Source: Anaerolinea sp. (GTDB lineage: Bacteria > Chloroflexota > Anaerolineae > Promineifilales > Promineifilaceae). Taken from it: DNA of 61,699 bases. The stretch lies in assembly GCA_014879875.1 (NCBI GenBank), contig JACSRF010000294.1, forward strand, positions 1-61,699, written 5' to 3'. Numbering within the stretch: the stretch's first letter is position 1; every line of letters begins with the position of its first letter. A program made the translations under genes and the position numbers. Shown here piece by piece: positions 26,433-35,265 of the stretch. The notes below the pieces were generated by a model, which worked only from the letters and a program-made list of their open reading frames with translations, was not told the DNA's origin and made no database searches.

Positions 26433-29400
26433 ATGAAACATTTTTATCGTTTGTTTGTTCCCTTTTTTGCTTTGCTGCTGGCTTTGGTTGTGTCCATACC
26501 GGCCAATGCCGCTACTGGCCCGCGCTGCTATGTAGACGCCGGCGCTGGCGGCGTGAATGATGGCGACTCATGGACCAATGCCTACCTCGATCTACAAACC
26601 GCTTTGTCTGATCCCAATTGTACAGAAATTTGGGTGGCGGACGGTGTGTATAAACCCGGCGCAGTCGGTAACCGCAGCGCCACCTTCCAGCTAAAAAACA
26701 GCGTGGCGGTGTACGGCGGTTTTAATGGTACGGAGACCGCGCTCAGCCAGCGAAACTGGACGACCAACGTCACCATTCTCAGCGGTGATATTGATAACAA
26801 CGATACCAACACCGACGGCAACAATATCGCCGAATCAGTCACGGATATTGTGGGTGCTAATAGCTACCATGTTGTCACCGGCAGTGGGACAAACAGCACC
26901 GCTCTTTTAGATGGCTTTGTCATCACTGCTGGACAGGCGAATGGGAGTATTCCTGATTATAATGGCGGCGGAATGTACACCTACAACGGCAGCCCGACGT
27001 TGACGGGCATCACCTTCTCTGGCAACACGGCTGCTAACTCCGGCGGCGCGATGTTCACCGAAGACAGCAGCCCGACGTTGACGGGCATCACCTTCTCCGG
27101 TAACACGGCTGCTAACTCCGGTGGCGCGATGTTCAACTTCAACGGCAGCCCGACGCTGATGGACGTCACCTTCTCCGGTAACACGGCTGCTAACTCCGGC
27201 GGCGGGATATTCACCGAAGACAGTAGTCCGATGTTGACGGGCATCACCTTCTCCGGCAACGCGGCGGACAACGGCGGCGGGATGTTCAACTTCAATAGCA
27301 GTTCGACGCTGACGGACGTCACCTTCTCCGGCAACACGGCTACTAACTTCGGCGGCGGGATGTTCAGCCACTACAACAACCCGACGACGCTGACGGGCGT
27401 CACCTTCTCCGGCAACACGGCGGACTACGGCGGCGGAATGTACAACGAAACTAGCAGCCCGACGATGACGAACATCACCTTTTCCGGCAACACGGCTAAT
27501 GAATCCGGCGGCGGGATGCTCAACTACTACTTCAGCAGCCCGACGCTGATGAACGTCACCTTCTCTGGCAACACGGCTAATAACTCCGGCGGCGGGATGT
27601 TCACCTTTAGCGGCAGCAACCCGACGCTAACCAACATCACCTTCTCCGGCAACACGGCTACTAACTTCGGCGGCGGGATGTACAATCAGGACTTGAGCAG
27701 CAGCCCGACGCTGACGAATGTCATAGTGTGGGGCAATACTGCCACTACCGGCACGGGTATCTATAATAACTCCAGTACGCCTACCATTTCCTACAGCGAT
27801 ATCCAGAGCTGCGGCGGTTCCGGCAGTTGGGTTTTAGCCTGCGGCTCAAACGGCGGCAACAATATTGACGCCGACCCACTTTTCGTAGATGCCAACGGGG
27901 CAGACAACACTTATGGCACCCCCGACGACAACCTGCGCCTGCAACTGACATCCCCGGCAATTGATGCGGGCAACAACGCCGCCGTGCCATTCGGCGTCAC
28001 CACCGACCTCGACGGTAAACCCCGCTTTTGGGACATTCCATTGGTGAGCGATACCGGCAGCGGCACCCCTCCTATTGTGGATATGGGCGCCTACGAAACG
28101 GTGCACATTCTTTATGCTGCGCCGACGGCACAAGGCAGCGGCAATTGCTATACCTGGGTAGATGCCTGCACCTTGCAAACCGCGTTCACCAACGCTGTCA
28201 GTGGCAATGAAATTTGGGTGGCAGCTGGCGTGCATAAACCCGGCGCAGTCGAAGGCGCTTCTTTTCCACTTAAAGATGGCGTAGCCGTGTATGGCGGCTT
28301 TGCCGGAGGCGAACTGTTCCTGAGTGAGCGTGATTGGACGACCAATGTCACCATCCTCAGCGGTGATATTGATAACAACGATACCAACACCGACGGCAAC
28401 AATATCGCCGAATCAGTCGCGGATATTGTGGGCGATAATAGCTACCATGTTGTCGTTGGTAGTGGAACGGATAGCACCGCCCTTTTAGATGGCTTCATTA
28501 TTACTGCCGGACAGGCGAACGGGACATCATTTCCTCATTGGTTCGGCGGGGGAATGTATAACGCTAGCGGCGATCCTACACTCAACAATCTTATTTTTAG
28601 CGGCAATTTTGCTAACTCTGGCGGCGGCGGCGCAATGTATAACACCGGCAGCGACCCCAGCATTACAAACAGCGCGTTTCTGAGCAATGCCACAACTAGT
28701 TATGGCGGCGCAATTAGCAACTATGCTTACAGCGATCCCCCGCTGACCAACGTCGTCTTTAGCGGCAATACGGCTGGCGTAGATGGCGGCGCTATACGCA
28801 ACTACGATAGTTGGCCCACGCTTGTCAATGTAACCTTTAGCGACAATTCGGCCGACGGAGATGGCGGCGCCATTTATAATGACAGCACAGGTACGATTAC
28901 GCTCAAAAATGCGGTCATTTGGGGCAATGCGGCCGTCAGCGACGGGGACAATATCTACAACTACGGCTCGGTTACGGTAAATATTTCCTACAGCAATATT
29001 GAGGGCTGTGGCGGTTCCGGTGGTAGTTGGGTTCCAGCCTGCGGCACGGATGGTGGCGGTAACATAGACAGCGACCCCCTGTTCATAGATGCTGACGGCG
29101 CGGATAACATCACCGGTACGCGCGATGACAATCTACGCTTGAACTTTGGGTCTCCCTCTATCGAAACAGGCACAAACACAGACTGTCCTCCTACCGATTT
29201 AGATGGTTTGCCGCGCCCGGCAGATGCCGACGCCGACGCAACCGCCACGTGTGATATGGGCGCTTATGAAGCCGGTTCGATGGTGTGCGGCATCGCATTA
29301 GGCCCTTATACCTTTAATACCCAATCGAACGTAGAAATTATCGTGGACAATCTCGGATCCAACCTTGCCTGTTTGTACGTGGATGAAATGGGCATCAACC

Positions 29401-29810
29401 ATCCGAACGCCACCGGTTCGCCGGGCAATAATGGCACTGCCACGGGCCGATATTGGCTGATTCGCGGCTTGCAAAGCAACAAGCTTACCGATGCTACCAG
29501 CGACTTCGTCGTGACGCTCACCTTGCCCCACGACTACCTGCCAAACCCCGAAGTTTGCAAGTATCCCGGCGGGTTGGGAGGCGCAGGTTGGGATTGTGAT
29601 GCAACAATCCCTATGGCCACTACCGTTACCCGTTCGGGCATCAGCTCGTTTTCTGACTGGGCAGTGGGCAGTAATGTTGAGCCAACGGCCGTTAACCTGG
29701 TTTCGTTTACAGAAGCACAAACGACTCCTTTGGGTAACGCGCTGATTGGCGGCTTGCTGTTCGCTTTCTGTTTGTTCGCCAGCTTGTTGCTTATGCGACG
29801 ACGCGCTTAA
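26433..29810 (+). CDS. Secreted beta-helix protein with C-terminal membrane anchor
   Basis: This 1,125-residue protein has a signal peptide (1-26) and two beta-helix modules (about 27-555 and 560-955), each opening with a GxxxxYVDAG or APTAQGSGNCYTW motif and ending DMGAYE. The first contains ten copies of a 20-27-residue rung centred on TFSGNTA. A C-terminal beta domain follows. The protein ends in a hydrophobic helix and RRRA (LGNALIGGLLFAFCLF), the layout of an IPTL/exosortase-like or simple tail anchor. It differs from its neighbours, which end in YLPxI. The modules share long near-identical stretches (for example NVTILSGDIDNNDTNTDGNN), a sign of recent internal duplication. Confidence 0.82.
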   Translation: MKHFYRLFVPFFALLLALVVSIPANAATGPRCYVDAGAGGVNDGDSWTNAYLDLQTALSDPNCTEIWVADGVYKPGAVGNRSATFQLKNSVAVYGGFNGTETALSQRNWTTNVTILSGDIDNNDTNTDGNNIAESVTDIVGANSYHVVTGSGTNSTALLDGFVITAGQANGSIPDYNGGGMYTYNGSPTLTGITFSGNTAANSGGAMFTEDSSPTLTGITFSGNTAANSGGAMFNFNGSPTLMDVTFSGNTAANSGGGIFTEDSSPMLTGITFSGNAADNGGGMFNFNSSSTLTDVTFSGNTATNFGGGMFSHYNNPTTLTGVTFSGNTADYGGGMYNETSSPTMTNITFSGNTANESGGGMLNYYFSSPTLMNVTFSGNTANNSGGGMFTFSGSNPTLTNITFSGNTATNFGGGMYNQDLSSSPTLTNVIVWGNTATTGTGIYNNSSTPTISYSDIQSCGGSGSWVLACGSNGGNNIDADPLFVDANGADNTYGTPDDNLRLQLTSPAIDAGNNAAVPFGVTTDLDGKPRFWDIPLVSDTGSGTPPIVDMGAYETVHILYAAPTAQGSGNCYTWVDACTLQTAFTNAVSGNEIWVAAGVHKPGAVEGASFPLKDGVAVYGGFAGGELFLSERDWTTNVTILSGDIDNNDTNTDGNNIAESVADIVGDNSYHVVVGSGTDSTALLDGFIITAGQANGTSFPHWFGGGMYNASGDPTLNNLIFSGNFANSGGGGAMYNTGSDPSITNSAFLSNATTSYGGAISNYAYSDPPLTNVVFSGNTAGVDGGAIRNYDSWPTLVNVTFSDNSADGDGGAIYNDSTGTITLKNAVIWGNAAVSDGDNIYNYGSVTVNISYSNIEGCGGSGGSWVPACGTDGGGNIDSDPLFIDADGADNITGTRDDNLRLNFGSPSIETGTNTDCPPTDLDGLPRPADADADATATCDMGAYEAGSMVCGIALGPYTFNTQSNVEIIVDNLGSNLACLYVDEMGINHPNATGSPGNNGTATGRYWLIRGLQSNKLTDATSDFVVTLTLPHDYLPNPEVCKYPGGLGGAGWDCDATIPMATTVTRSGISSFSDWAVGSNVEPTAVNLVSFTEAQTTPLGNALIGGLLFAFCLFASLLLMRRRA
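26985..27730. repeat. Coding tandem repeats, about 60-80 bp units
   Basis: Ten units encode variations of SPTLTGITFSGNTAANSGGGMF. Neighbouring units are very similar at the DNA level (CACCTTCTCCGGCAACACGG recurs), so copy number is probably unstable by slippage or recombination. Confidence 0.85.
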
Positions 29811-29838
29811 TCTGCCGCGCAGTTTCGCTTACCGTATA

Positions 29839-29872
29839 GCCGCGCAGGGGGCAAGGGGGTCGCCTGCGCGGC
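29839..29872. terminator. Hairpin downstream of the anchored beta-helix gene
   Basis: GCCGCGCAGG (29839-29848) pairs exactly with CCTGCGCGGC (29863-29872) across a 14-base loop. There is no T tract, so intrinsic termination is uncertain. Confidence 0.45.
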
Positions 29873-29926
29873 TGGGAGAGGTTATTGGCGCAAATTAGTT
29901 GTTTGCTATTCAAAAAGGAGCGTATC

Positions 29927-31123
29927 ATGTTCAAAAAATTATCTGCTTTACTAATTGTGTTCATCCTGGCCGCGCTGCCGGTCTGGTGGCTGACGGCCGT
30001 AACAACCACGGCCGTAGCCGCCCCTCAGGCCACCACCCGCTACGTAGCTGTTGGCGGCACTGATGGGGCCAATGATTGCGCCAACGCCAACAACCCGTGT
30101 GGCAGCGTGGGCCATGCCGCGCTGCAAACCGACGCGGGCGATACCGTGCTGATCGCCGCCGGCCAGTACACCGAAACAGACACCATCCGCCTTTTCCGCG
30201 ATATGACCATTCAGGGGGAGGGGCTGGACAGGACGATTGTGGGCGTAGAAGCGAACCCGGACATCCATCAGGTTTTCCAGGTGTATGGCAACCTGAATGC
30301 GACCATTTCCCACCTTTCGATGCACAATGCCGAACGTTCCGGGGTGCAAAATTTGGGCAACCTGACGCTGGCGCATGTAAGCATCTTTAACAACCGGGGT
30401 ATTTTGGGCGGCGGCGGTATTAACAATACCAGCAATGCCGTCATAACGGTGACGGACAGCATCATCGGCAACAATGGCTTTGGCGTTGACGTGGCTGCAG
30501 GGATGATGAATTTTGGCACGGCGACGCTGCGCCGGGTGCTGTTTGCCGGCAACAAGGCCAGCAGTTATGGCGGCGGGCTGCACAATCAGGGCACACTGCT
30601 GCTGGAGAATGTGACATTTGCGTTGAATGAGGCGCAGGGGGGCACGGCCGTTTCCAATGGCGGCGACGGCGAAATCAGCATGATCAATGTGACCATTGCC
30701 CGCAATACGCGCACCCTGCCCAACCCTCCCGATGCGTCGGCGGTGAGCAATTATGGGGTGAGTATGACGGCCGTGAACACCCTCATCGCCGACAATGGCC
30801 CCAACCAGCAGTGCGGCGGCGATGTGCCGCTCATCTCGCTGGGGCACAACCTGGACGGGCACAACGGCTGCAACTTCAACCAACCCACCGATTTGACCTT
30901 TACTGACCCGCTGCTGGACACATTTGCCCAGGTGACAGGTACGCCGAACTGGGTGCCACCCCTGACATTTTTTGCCAGCAGCTCGGCGCTGGATGCGGGC
31001 AGCAGCGCCCAATGCCCGGCGACGGATGCCCGGGGTGTAACGCGGCCCCAAGGGAACGGCTGCGACATTGGCGCCTATGAGTTTGATAATTACAGGATTT
31101 ATCTACCGGTCATCGTGCGATAA
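29927..31123 (+). CDS. Secreted parallel beta-helix protein, single choice-of-anchor Q module
   Basis: This 398-residue protein has a signal peptide (1-30, ending VAAPQ), one beta-helix module with RYVAVGGTDGANDC...NPCGSVGHAA at the start and GCDIGAYEFDN at the end, and the terminus RIYLPVIVR. AAGGAG six bases before the ATG at 29927 decides the start over an earlier in-frame codon at 29885. It is the fifth consecutive secreted surface protein on this strand. The function is unknown beyond the fold. Confidence 0.85.
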   Translation: MFKKLSALLIVFILAALPVWWLTAVTTTAVAAPQATTRYVAVGGTDGANDCANANNPCGSVGHAALQTDAGDTVLIAAGQYTETDTIRLFRDMTIQGEGLDRTIVGVEANPDIHQVFQVYGNLNATISHLSMHNAERSGVQNLGNLTLAHVSIFNNRGILGGGGINNTSNAVITVTDSIIGNNGFGVDVAAGMMNFGTATLRRVLFAGNKASSYGGGLHNQGTLLLENVTFALNEAQGGTAVSNGGDGEISMINVTIARNTRTLPNPPDASAVSNYGVSMTAVNTLIADNGPNQQCGGDVPLISLGHNLDGHNGCNFNQPTDLTFTDPLLDTFAQVTGTPNWVPPLTFFASSSALDAGSSAQCPATDARGVTRPQGNGCDIGAYEFDNYRIYLPVIVR

Positions 31124-31131
31124 TAAGACGG

Positions 31132-31171
31132 GCGGCGTATGGTGTTATCTACCCGAACCGCCATACGCCGC
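31132..31171. terminator. Terminator-like hairpin
   Basis: GCGGCGTATGG (31132-31142) and CCATACGCCGC (31161-31171) form an exact 11-base stem just after the last surface-protein gene. No T run follows. Confidence 0.5.
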
Positions 31172-31305
31172 TCCGTCGCTGGCGTAACACATCACATAGA
31201 TGGCCGGGCAGGTGTTGTGCCGCACTTGCGCCGGTGGGGGATATAATGCGTTGGTCGGGGTCCCCCACTACTAAAACTGGCAACGGCCGTTATAATCGTG
31301 CCATC

Positions 31306-31989
31306 ATGACAAATCACCCGGCATTGGCGCAGATTATTCAGCAAATAGGCAAAATCCCCCTCTTTACAGAACTGGATGAGGGCATGTTGCGCGAACTGGC
31401 GCAGGCATCACGCTGGCGTACATATGAAGCCGGTGAAATCGTGGTCCTGGAAGGCGAAGCTCATCCTGGTCTGTATTATCTGCAATATGGCTGGCTCAAA
31501 GTCGTTAAAGTTTCTCCCGCTGGCCGGGAACAAATCTTGCGCTTTCTGGAACCAGGCGATACCTTCAACGAAATTGGAGTTTTCACCAGCCAGCCCAATC
31601 CGGCAACGGCCGTTGCTTTGGAATCGGCTGGCGTCTGGCTCGTCCCCCGCCCGGCCCTGCTGCGCCTGCTCAGGGAACAGCCTGATTTTGCCCAACAGAT
31701 CATCGCCAAAATGGCCGACCGCATGTTGCATCTGGTCACATTGGTTACCGACCTCTCGTTGCGTCCGGTGACAGGTCGCCTGGCCCGGCTGCTGCTCCAG
31801 GACGCGGTAGGCGATGTGCTGGAGCGGCCGCACTGGTTTACGCAGGCTGAACTGGCCGCCCGCCTGGGTACGGTCCCAGATGTCGTCCAGCGCGCCCTAC
31901 GCAGTTTGGAGAATGATGGCTTGATCCGGGTAGATCGTCACCAGATTCATCTCCTGAATCGGTCGGCTCTGGAAAAAATCGCTCTGTAA
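31306..31989 (+). CDS. Crp/Fnr-family transcriptional regulator
   Basis: This 227-residue protein has an N-terminal cyclic-nucleotide-binding-fold domain (about 15-130), a dimerisation helix and a C-terminal winged helix (TQAELAARLGTVPDVVQRALRSLENDG). It has no Cys cluster, so it is not an Fe-S Fnr. It resembles Dnr/NnrR-like heme or NO sensors or Crp-like regulators. The recognition helix DVVQR keeps the Arg and an acidic residue where Fnr has ETISR, compatible with TTGAT half-sites such as those at 35913 and 35962. TATAAT at 31291-31296 lies 10 bases before the ATG and another at 31242-31247. The ATG at 31306 was chosen over an upstream in-frame codon. Confidence 0.82.
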   Translation: MTNHPALAQIIQQIGKIPLFTELDEGMLRELAQASRWRTYEAGEIVVLEGEAHPGLYYLQYGWLKVVKVSPAGREQILRFLEPGDTFNEIGVFTSQPNPATAVALESAGVWLVPRPALLRLLREQPDFAQQIIAKMADRMLHLVTLVTDLSLRPVTGRLARLLLQDAVGDVLERPHWFTQAELAARLGTVPDVVQRALRSLENDGLIRVDRHQIHLLNRSALEKIAL

Positions 31990-32034
31990 TCACTCATTCA
32001 AATCTGCTAAACCCGACATAAGTCGGCGACATCG

Positions 32035-32075
32035 AATGGCTCACCCGATACACTCAGGCTATCAGGTGAGCCATT
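32035..32075. terminator. Hairpin after the Crp/Fnr gene
   Basis: AATGGCTCACC (32035-32045) pairs perfectly with GGTGAGCCATT (32065-32075), ending in a short T-rich stretch. It is a plausible weak intrinsic terminator. Confidence 0.55.
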
Positions 32076-32115
32076 TGTTATAGGGAGCAAAAAGCCCCGA
32101 AAAGGAGCAGATGAG

Positions 32116-32547
32116 ATGACGACAATCAACGTGCTGGAGGGCACATCGCTTGATCGAGGACAATGGGTGCGCATCGGAGTGGTTACGGCCGTAGCCAGCA
32201 TCATCGCCGTTCTTATCGTACAGGCAGTGGCAATTGCCATCTGGCCCGATATTGCCCTCTTTAAGCCGCTGGACAGCTACCCCCGCACAGCTTTGTTTAC
32301 GTTGATACCGGCAGTTGGGGCCACGGCCCTGCTTGCCTGGCTGTCCCGTCGCAAACCAGACCCGGTTCCCACCTTCCTCAAAATCTCGGCGGTGGTGCTG
32401 GTACTCAGCATCATCCCCGATTACCTGCTGCCGGTGGCGTATAAGTCCTTTCTGGCCAGCAGCGTCACCGCCTTTATGCATGTGGTGGCAGCGGCCGTTA
32501 CCGTATCCGTTCTGGTTATCAGCTACCGGCGGCAGTCCGGCGCTTAA
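32116..32547 (+). CDS. Small four-helix membrane protein (DUF6069-like)
   Basis: This 143-residue protein has four predicted transmembrane helices and short loops, resembling the DUF6069 family of unknown function. AAGGAG precedes the ATG. It is followed closely by the PRC-barrel gene, so the two may be an operon. No His or Cys residues suggest a cofactor. Nothing in the sequence ties it to nitrogen-oxide chemistry except position. Confidence 0.6.
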   Translation: MTTINVLEGTSLDRGQWVRIGVVTAVASIIAVLIVQAVAIAIWPDIALFKPLDSYPRTALFTLIPAVGATALLAWLSRRKPDPVPTFLKISAVVLVLSIIPDYLLPVAYKSFLASSVTAFMHVVAAAVTVSVLVISYRRQSGA

Positions 32548-32560
32548 CGAGCCAGGAAAC

Positions 32561-32908
32561 ATGGTGAATATCATGACGACATCTTCAATGCGGCTGTTGG
32601 TATCTGGCCAGACTGACCTGACAGGGGGCGAAGTAGCCCGCGGGATGCCGGTGCTGGATCGAGATGGCAGCAGGGTTGGTGCGGTTGCCGCCGTGGTGCA
32701 GACCGGGACGGCCAAGACCATTACCCATCTGTTGTTGGGGCAGGTCCCGCCAACGGCCGTTTACCGCCTTGTTCCCCTTGATTTATTGGACCGGCTGGAT
32801 GGAGAATGCATCTGGCTGCGCGCATCCCACCAACAGATCGCCGCGCTGCCTATCCACCAGCCGGATTGCTATAGATGTTCAGAAAAACATTTTGGGTCTG
32901 GTTTGTAG
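32561..32908 (+). CDS. PRC-barrel-like protein
   Basis: This protein of about 115 residues has the PRC-barrel pattern: GMPVLDRDGSRVGAVAAV followed by ITHLLLG and YRLVPLDLL. PRC barrels occur in ribosome maturation, photosynthetic reaction centre H subunits and stress proteins. The role here is unknown. The last residues (CSEKHFGSGL) and the stop codon are supplied by the palindromic element starting near 32891, so the natural C-terminus may have been replaced by element insertion. An alternative start is the ATG at 32573. Confidence 0.6.
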   Translation: MVNIMTTSSMRLLVSGQTDLTGGEVARGMPVLDRDGSRVGAVAAVVQTGTAKTITHLLLGQVPPTAVYRLVPLDLLDRLDGECIWLRASHQQIAALPIHQPDCYRCSEKHFGSGL

Positions 32909-32964
32909 TAACGACTTTAGTCGTCCAGCATGGGACCGCTAAAGCGGTTACTACAAACCCAAAA
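32891..32964. repeat. Dispersed palindromic element, copy 2
   Basis: The arms GTTTGTAGTAACGAC...AGTCGTCC and GGACCGCTAAAGCGGTTACT...ACAAACCC are imperfect inverted repeats. The inner part matches the element at 19311-19366. It overlaps the 3' end of the PRC-barrel gene. Confidence 0.75.
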
Positions 32965-33041
32965 TCTTTTTCTTGAAAGCTATAATAAAACGAAGGCGCG
33001 CTAACCAAAATAATTAATCTCATCATCTGAGATTGGAGAAT

Positions 33042-33347
33042 ATGGATATACAAATGACGAAATTTTTTAACAAATGGACACGCATATTTCATCGCTGGGT
33101 AGCCATACCAACGATCATCATCATTCCTATTGCTGTTATCACAAAATTAACCGGAGATGCGATCGGACATCTACCACCCCAATTAGAGCAATTCCAATCT
33201 ATCTTGATGCTGCTGCTGGCTATCAGTGGAACTTATCTCTACTTGATTCCCTATATTGCCAAATGGCAGCGCAGCCAGCGGGCAAAAGCGAGGGATGCCG
33301 CCCAGAATACAACCGTAAACGAAACCAACAGTGCTAAAGAGCTGTAA
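33042..33347 (+). CDS. Small two-helix membrane protein
   Basis: This protein of about 101 residues has two transmembrane helices (about 21-40 and 54-72), an FHRWVAIP motif before the first helix and a charged C-terminal tail. The motif recalls PepSY/cytochrome b561-like or heme-export small proteins, but I cannot assign it. The ATG at 33042 has GGAG only three bases upstream. An ATG at 33054 is an alternative. It sits between the PRC-barrel gene and the cupin/ferritin remnant. Confidence 0.5.
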   Translation: MDIQMTKFFNKWTRIFHRWVAIPTIIIIPIAVITKLTGDAIGHLPPQLEQFQSILMLLLAISGTYLYLIPYIAKWQRSQRAKARDAAQNTTVNETNSAKEL

Positions 33348-33374
33348 TCATGGAACACATAAAGGAGCAATAAC

Positions 33375-33762
33375 ATGACACAAACCACCCTCTACGCCGA
33401 TTGGCGTGAAAAAGTGATTTACTCAGCCGAAGGTCCCCAACCGCAGCCGCTGATGGCCGACGAAAAAGTCAAAAGTGGCCGATGAGCAGCTTCACGCCCA
33501 ATTCCTGGCTAATAAAATCGTTGCTTTGGGCGGCGAACCCACCACAACGCCGCGCCCCGTGCCATCGGCGAAGTCCAACCGGGAAATGCTGGAAGCGGTG
33601 TTGGCTGCTGAACGACAGGCCACGGTCGATTATACGCAGCGCGCCCGCGAAGCTGAAGAATTTAACGATAAAGGGTTAGCCGTGCAGTTGGAAGATATAG
33701 TCCGCGACGAAAGCGGCCATTCCGAAGAGACAGAACGTATTCTGCGCGACTGGCCGCTTTAG
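33375..33762 (+). pseudogene. Cupin N-terminus joined to a ferritin-like C-terminus
   Basis: The ATG at 33375 with AAGGAG opens a frame (TQTTLYADWREKVIYSAEG) that looks like the start of a small cupin protein and stops after about 36 residues. From 33475, in another frame, 95 residues match the C-terminal three helices of a bacterioferritin-like/ferritin-like protein (FLANKIVALGGEPTTTP... AAERQATVDYTQRA... VRDESGHSEET). The first helix and its metal ligands are missing. A deletion joining two neighbouring genes at about 33465-33475 explains this. An assembly artefact is possible. Confidence 0.6.
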
Positions 33763-33802
33763 ATGTTTACTTAGATTGATCCAATCTGAAAAAGGAATAC
33801 AG

Positions 33803-35050
33803 ATGATGAATCTTTACTTGTTGATGACGGCGATCTTTGTGCTGATGGCAGCTTTGATGGCTGCTGATGCGTCGTTGGCCAGCTTTACGCTTGTGCCCTG
33901 GTTTAATGGGCTGCGCTGGCTGCGGGTGCATCTGATTACGCTGGGAGTGATGACGGAAACGATCTTCGGGCTGCTGCCGGCCATTGTGGCCATCCACGCC
34001 GGGCGGCCGCGCCCAAAATTCCGTTGGGACATCTGGTTGACCTTAAATATCGGCTTGCTGACGCTGCTAATTGGCATTCCCATCATCAATCAGGCGCTTA
34101 TTTTTGTGGGCGGTACGCTCATTTTTATTGCGACAACGCTGCTAATTATCCAGTTACGCGGGATGTATACGCTAAAACAGGCAGGCGCGGTCAAGGAAAA
34201 CGGCCGTATCCGCCACGGCCGTAAATTCTACATCGCCGGCCTGAGCTACTTTTTGCTGGGCATCATCGTCGGTACCGGTTTGTGGCTGGGCTGGAGCAAC
34301 TGGTTAAGAATCAAGACGCCAGTTGAAGTGCATATCCACGCCAACAATTGGGGTTTTCTGACGCTGGTTTTTGCCGGGCTGCTGGTAGATATGTACCCGA
34401 CGTGGGCGAAACGGCCGTTAGCCTGGCCACGCAGCATCACGCCCATCTTCTGGATGCTGACCATTGGCGCGTTAGGTTTGGTGATTGGCCCCTGGGTCAA
34501 ATCCAACTATTTTTCCGTGCCCGGCATCATCCTCTTTCTGACGGCCACTTTCTGGCTGCTGCTGAACGTCATCAAACCGTTGTGGGGCGATAGGGTCGCC
34601 TGGTTACAGCCGGGCATCTGGCATCTGGTAACGGCCTACTTCTGGATTTTGGCTCCGGTGCTGGTGGCGCCGTTGATCATTTTGGGCGTGCCTGGCTTCC
34701 CCGGCGCGGGCATTGAACAAAACGCGCCACAGGCCCTTGTCTACGGTTGGGCGCTGCAATTTGGTTATGCCTTCATCCCCTTCTTTTTCTACCGCTTGTT
34801 CCTGCCGCATAAGCCGGCTCGATTGGGTGGTAGTTGGTTTAGCCTGGTCACCGTTAATCTAGGCGGTTTCTTCTTGTGGGCCAGCATTTTCCTGGCTGAT
34901 TACCAGGCGCTGCTGCACGGTACGGCTTATCTTTTGTGGACGCTCTCCATCATTCCGATTGCCCTGACGTTGTGGCGCATTGCGCGTGACGGGTTGACCG
35001 GTTTGGATGACGGGACGGTTTTGTTGGAAAGCGCGGCTGCAATAGATTAG
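33803..35050 (+). CDS. Heme-copper-oxidase-subunit-I-like / NnrS-like membrane protein
   Basis: This 415-residue polytopic protein has about twelve transmembrane helices with His residues in membrane motifs: RVHLITLGVMTETIFG (about residue 41), EVHIHANNWGF (about 175) and GIWHLVTAYFWI (about 272). These resemble the half-size heme-copper-like proteins encoded at 37027 and 37460 and the NnrS/cbb3-like superfamily associated with nitrogen-oxide metabolism. The full heme-copper set (HxxxY...HH...HxH) is not evident, so it is probably not a complete oxidase. AAGGA upstream supports ATG 33803 (33806 is possible). Confidence 0.65.
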   Translation: MMNLYLLMTAIFVLMAALMAADASLASFTLVPWFNGLRWLRVHLITLGVMTETIFGLLPAIVAIHAGRPRPKFRWDIWLTLNIGLLTLLIGIPIINQALIFVGGTLIFIATTLLIIQLRGMYTLKQAGAVKENGRIRHGRKFYIAGLSYFLLGIIVGTGLWLGWSNWLRIKTPVEVHIHANNWGFLTLVFAGLLVDMYPTWAKRPLAWPRSITPIFWMLTIGALGLVIGPWVKSNYFSVPGIILFLTATFWLLLNVIKPLWGDRVAWLQPGIWHLVTAYFWILAPVLVAPLIILGVPGFPGAGIEQNAPQALVYGWALQFGYAFIPFFFYRLFLPHKPARLGGSWFSLVTVNLGGFFLWASIFLADYQALLHGTAYLLWTLSIIPIALTLWRIARDGLTGLDDGTVLLESAAAID

Positions 35051-35265
35051 CGCGAGAAGTGAAACATGAATACAAAACTCCCTAAAGATGTACCATGCCT
35101 GGTTCAAAGCAGTGACGTTAACGGTCATTTTGTGGCGCCAGCCCAATATCAAGGGCGGCGACTTCTAGCGTGATCAGGAATCGGGATTCGGAGATAGCAT
35201 AGGACGCAGATTTTTACTCTTTAGCTGGGCAAATTTGCATCCTTTTTTCATCTGTCTTAGGGGCA
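35051..35265. other. Intergenic region between convergent genes
   Basis: It contains a 35-codon open frame (35066-35173, NTKLPKDVPCLVQSS) with no recognised family and only a weak GAGAAG upstream. No strong terminator hairpin was found. It may hold a remnant of a third gene. Confidence 0.3.

Noticed and set aside
26985-27730. Possible CRISPR array
   Set aside because: The repeat units are in-frame coding units of a beta-helix with no unique spacers of constant length, and no cas genes are present.
33375-33482. Programmed frameshift joining the cupin-like start to the ferritin-like frame
   Set aside because: The two halves belong to unrelated families, no slippery heptamer is seen, and helix 1 of the ferritin-like domain is missing, so a deletion is simpler.
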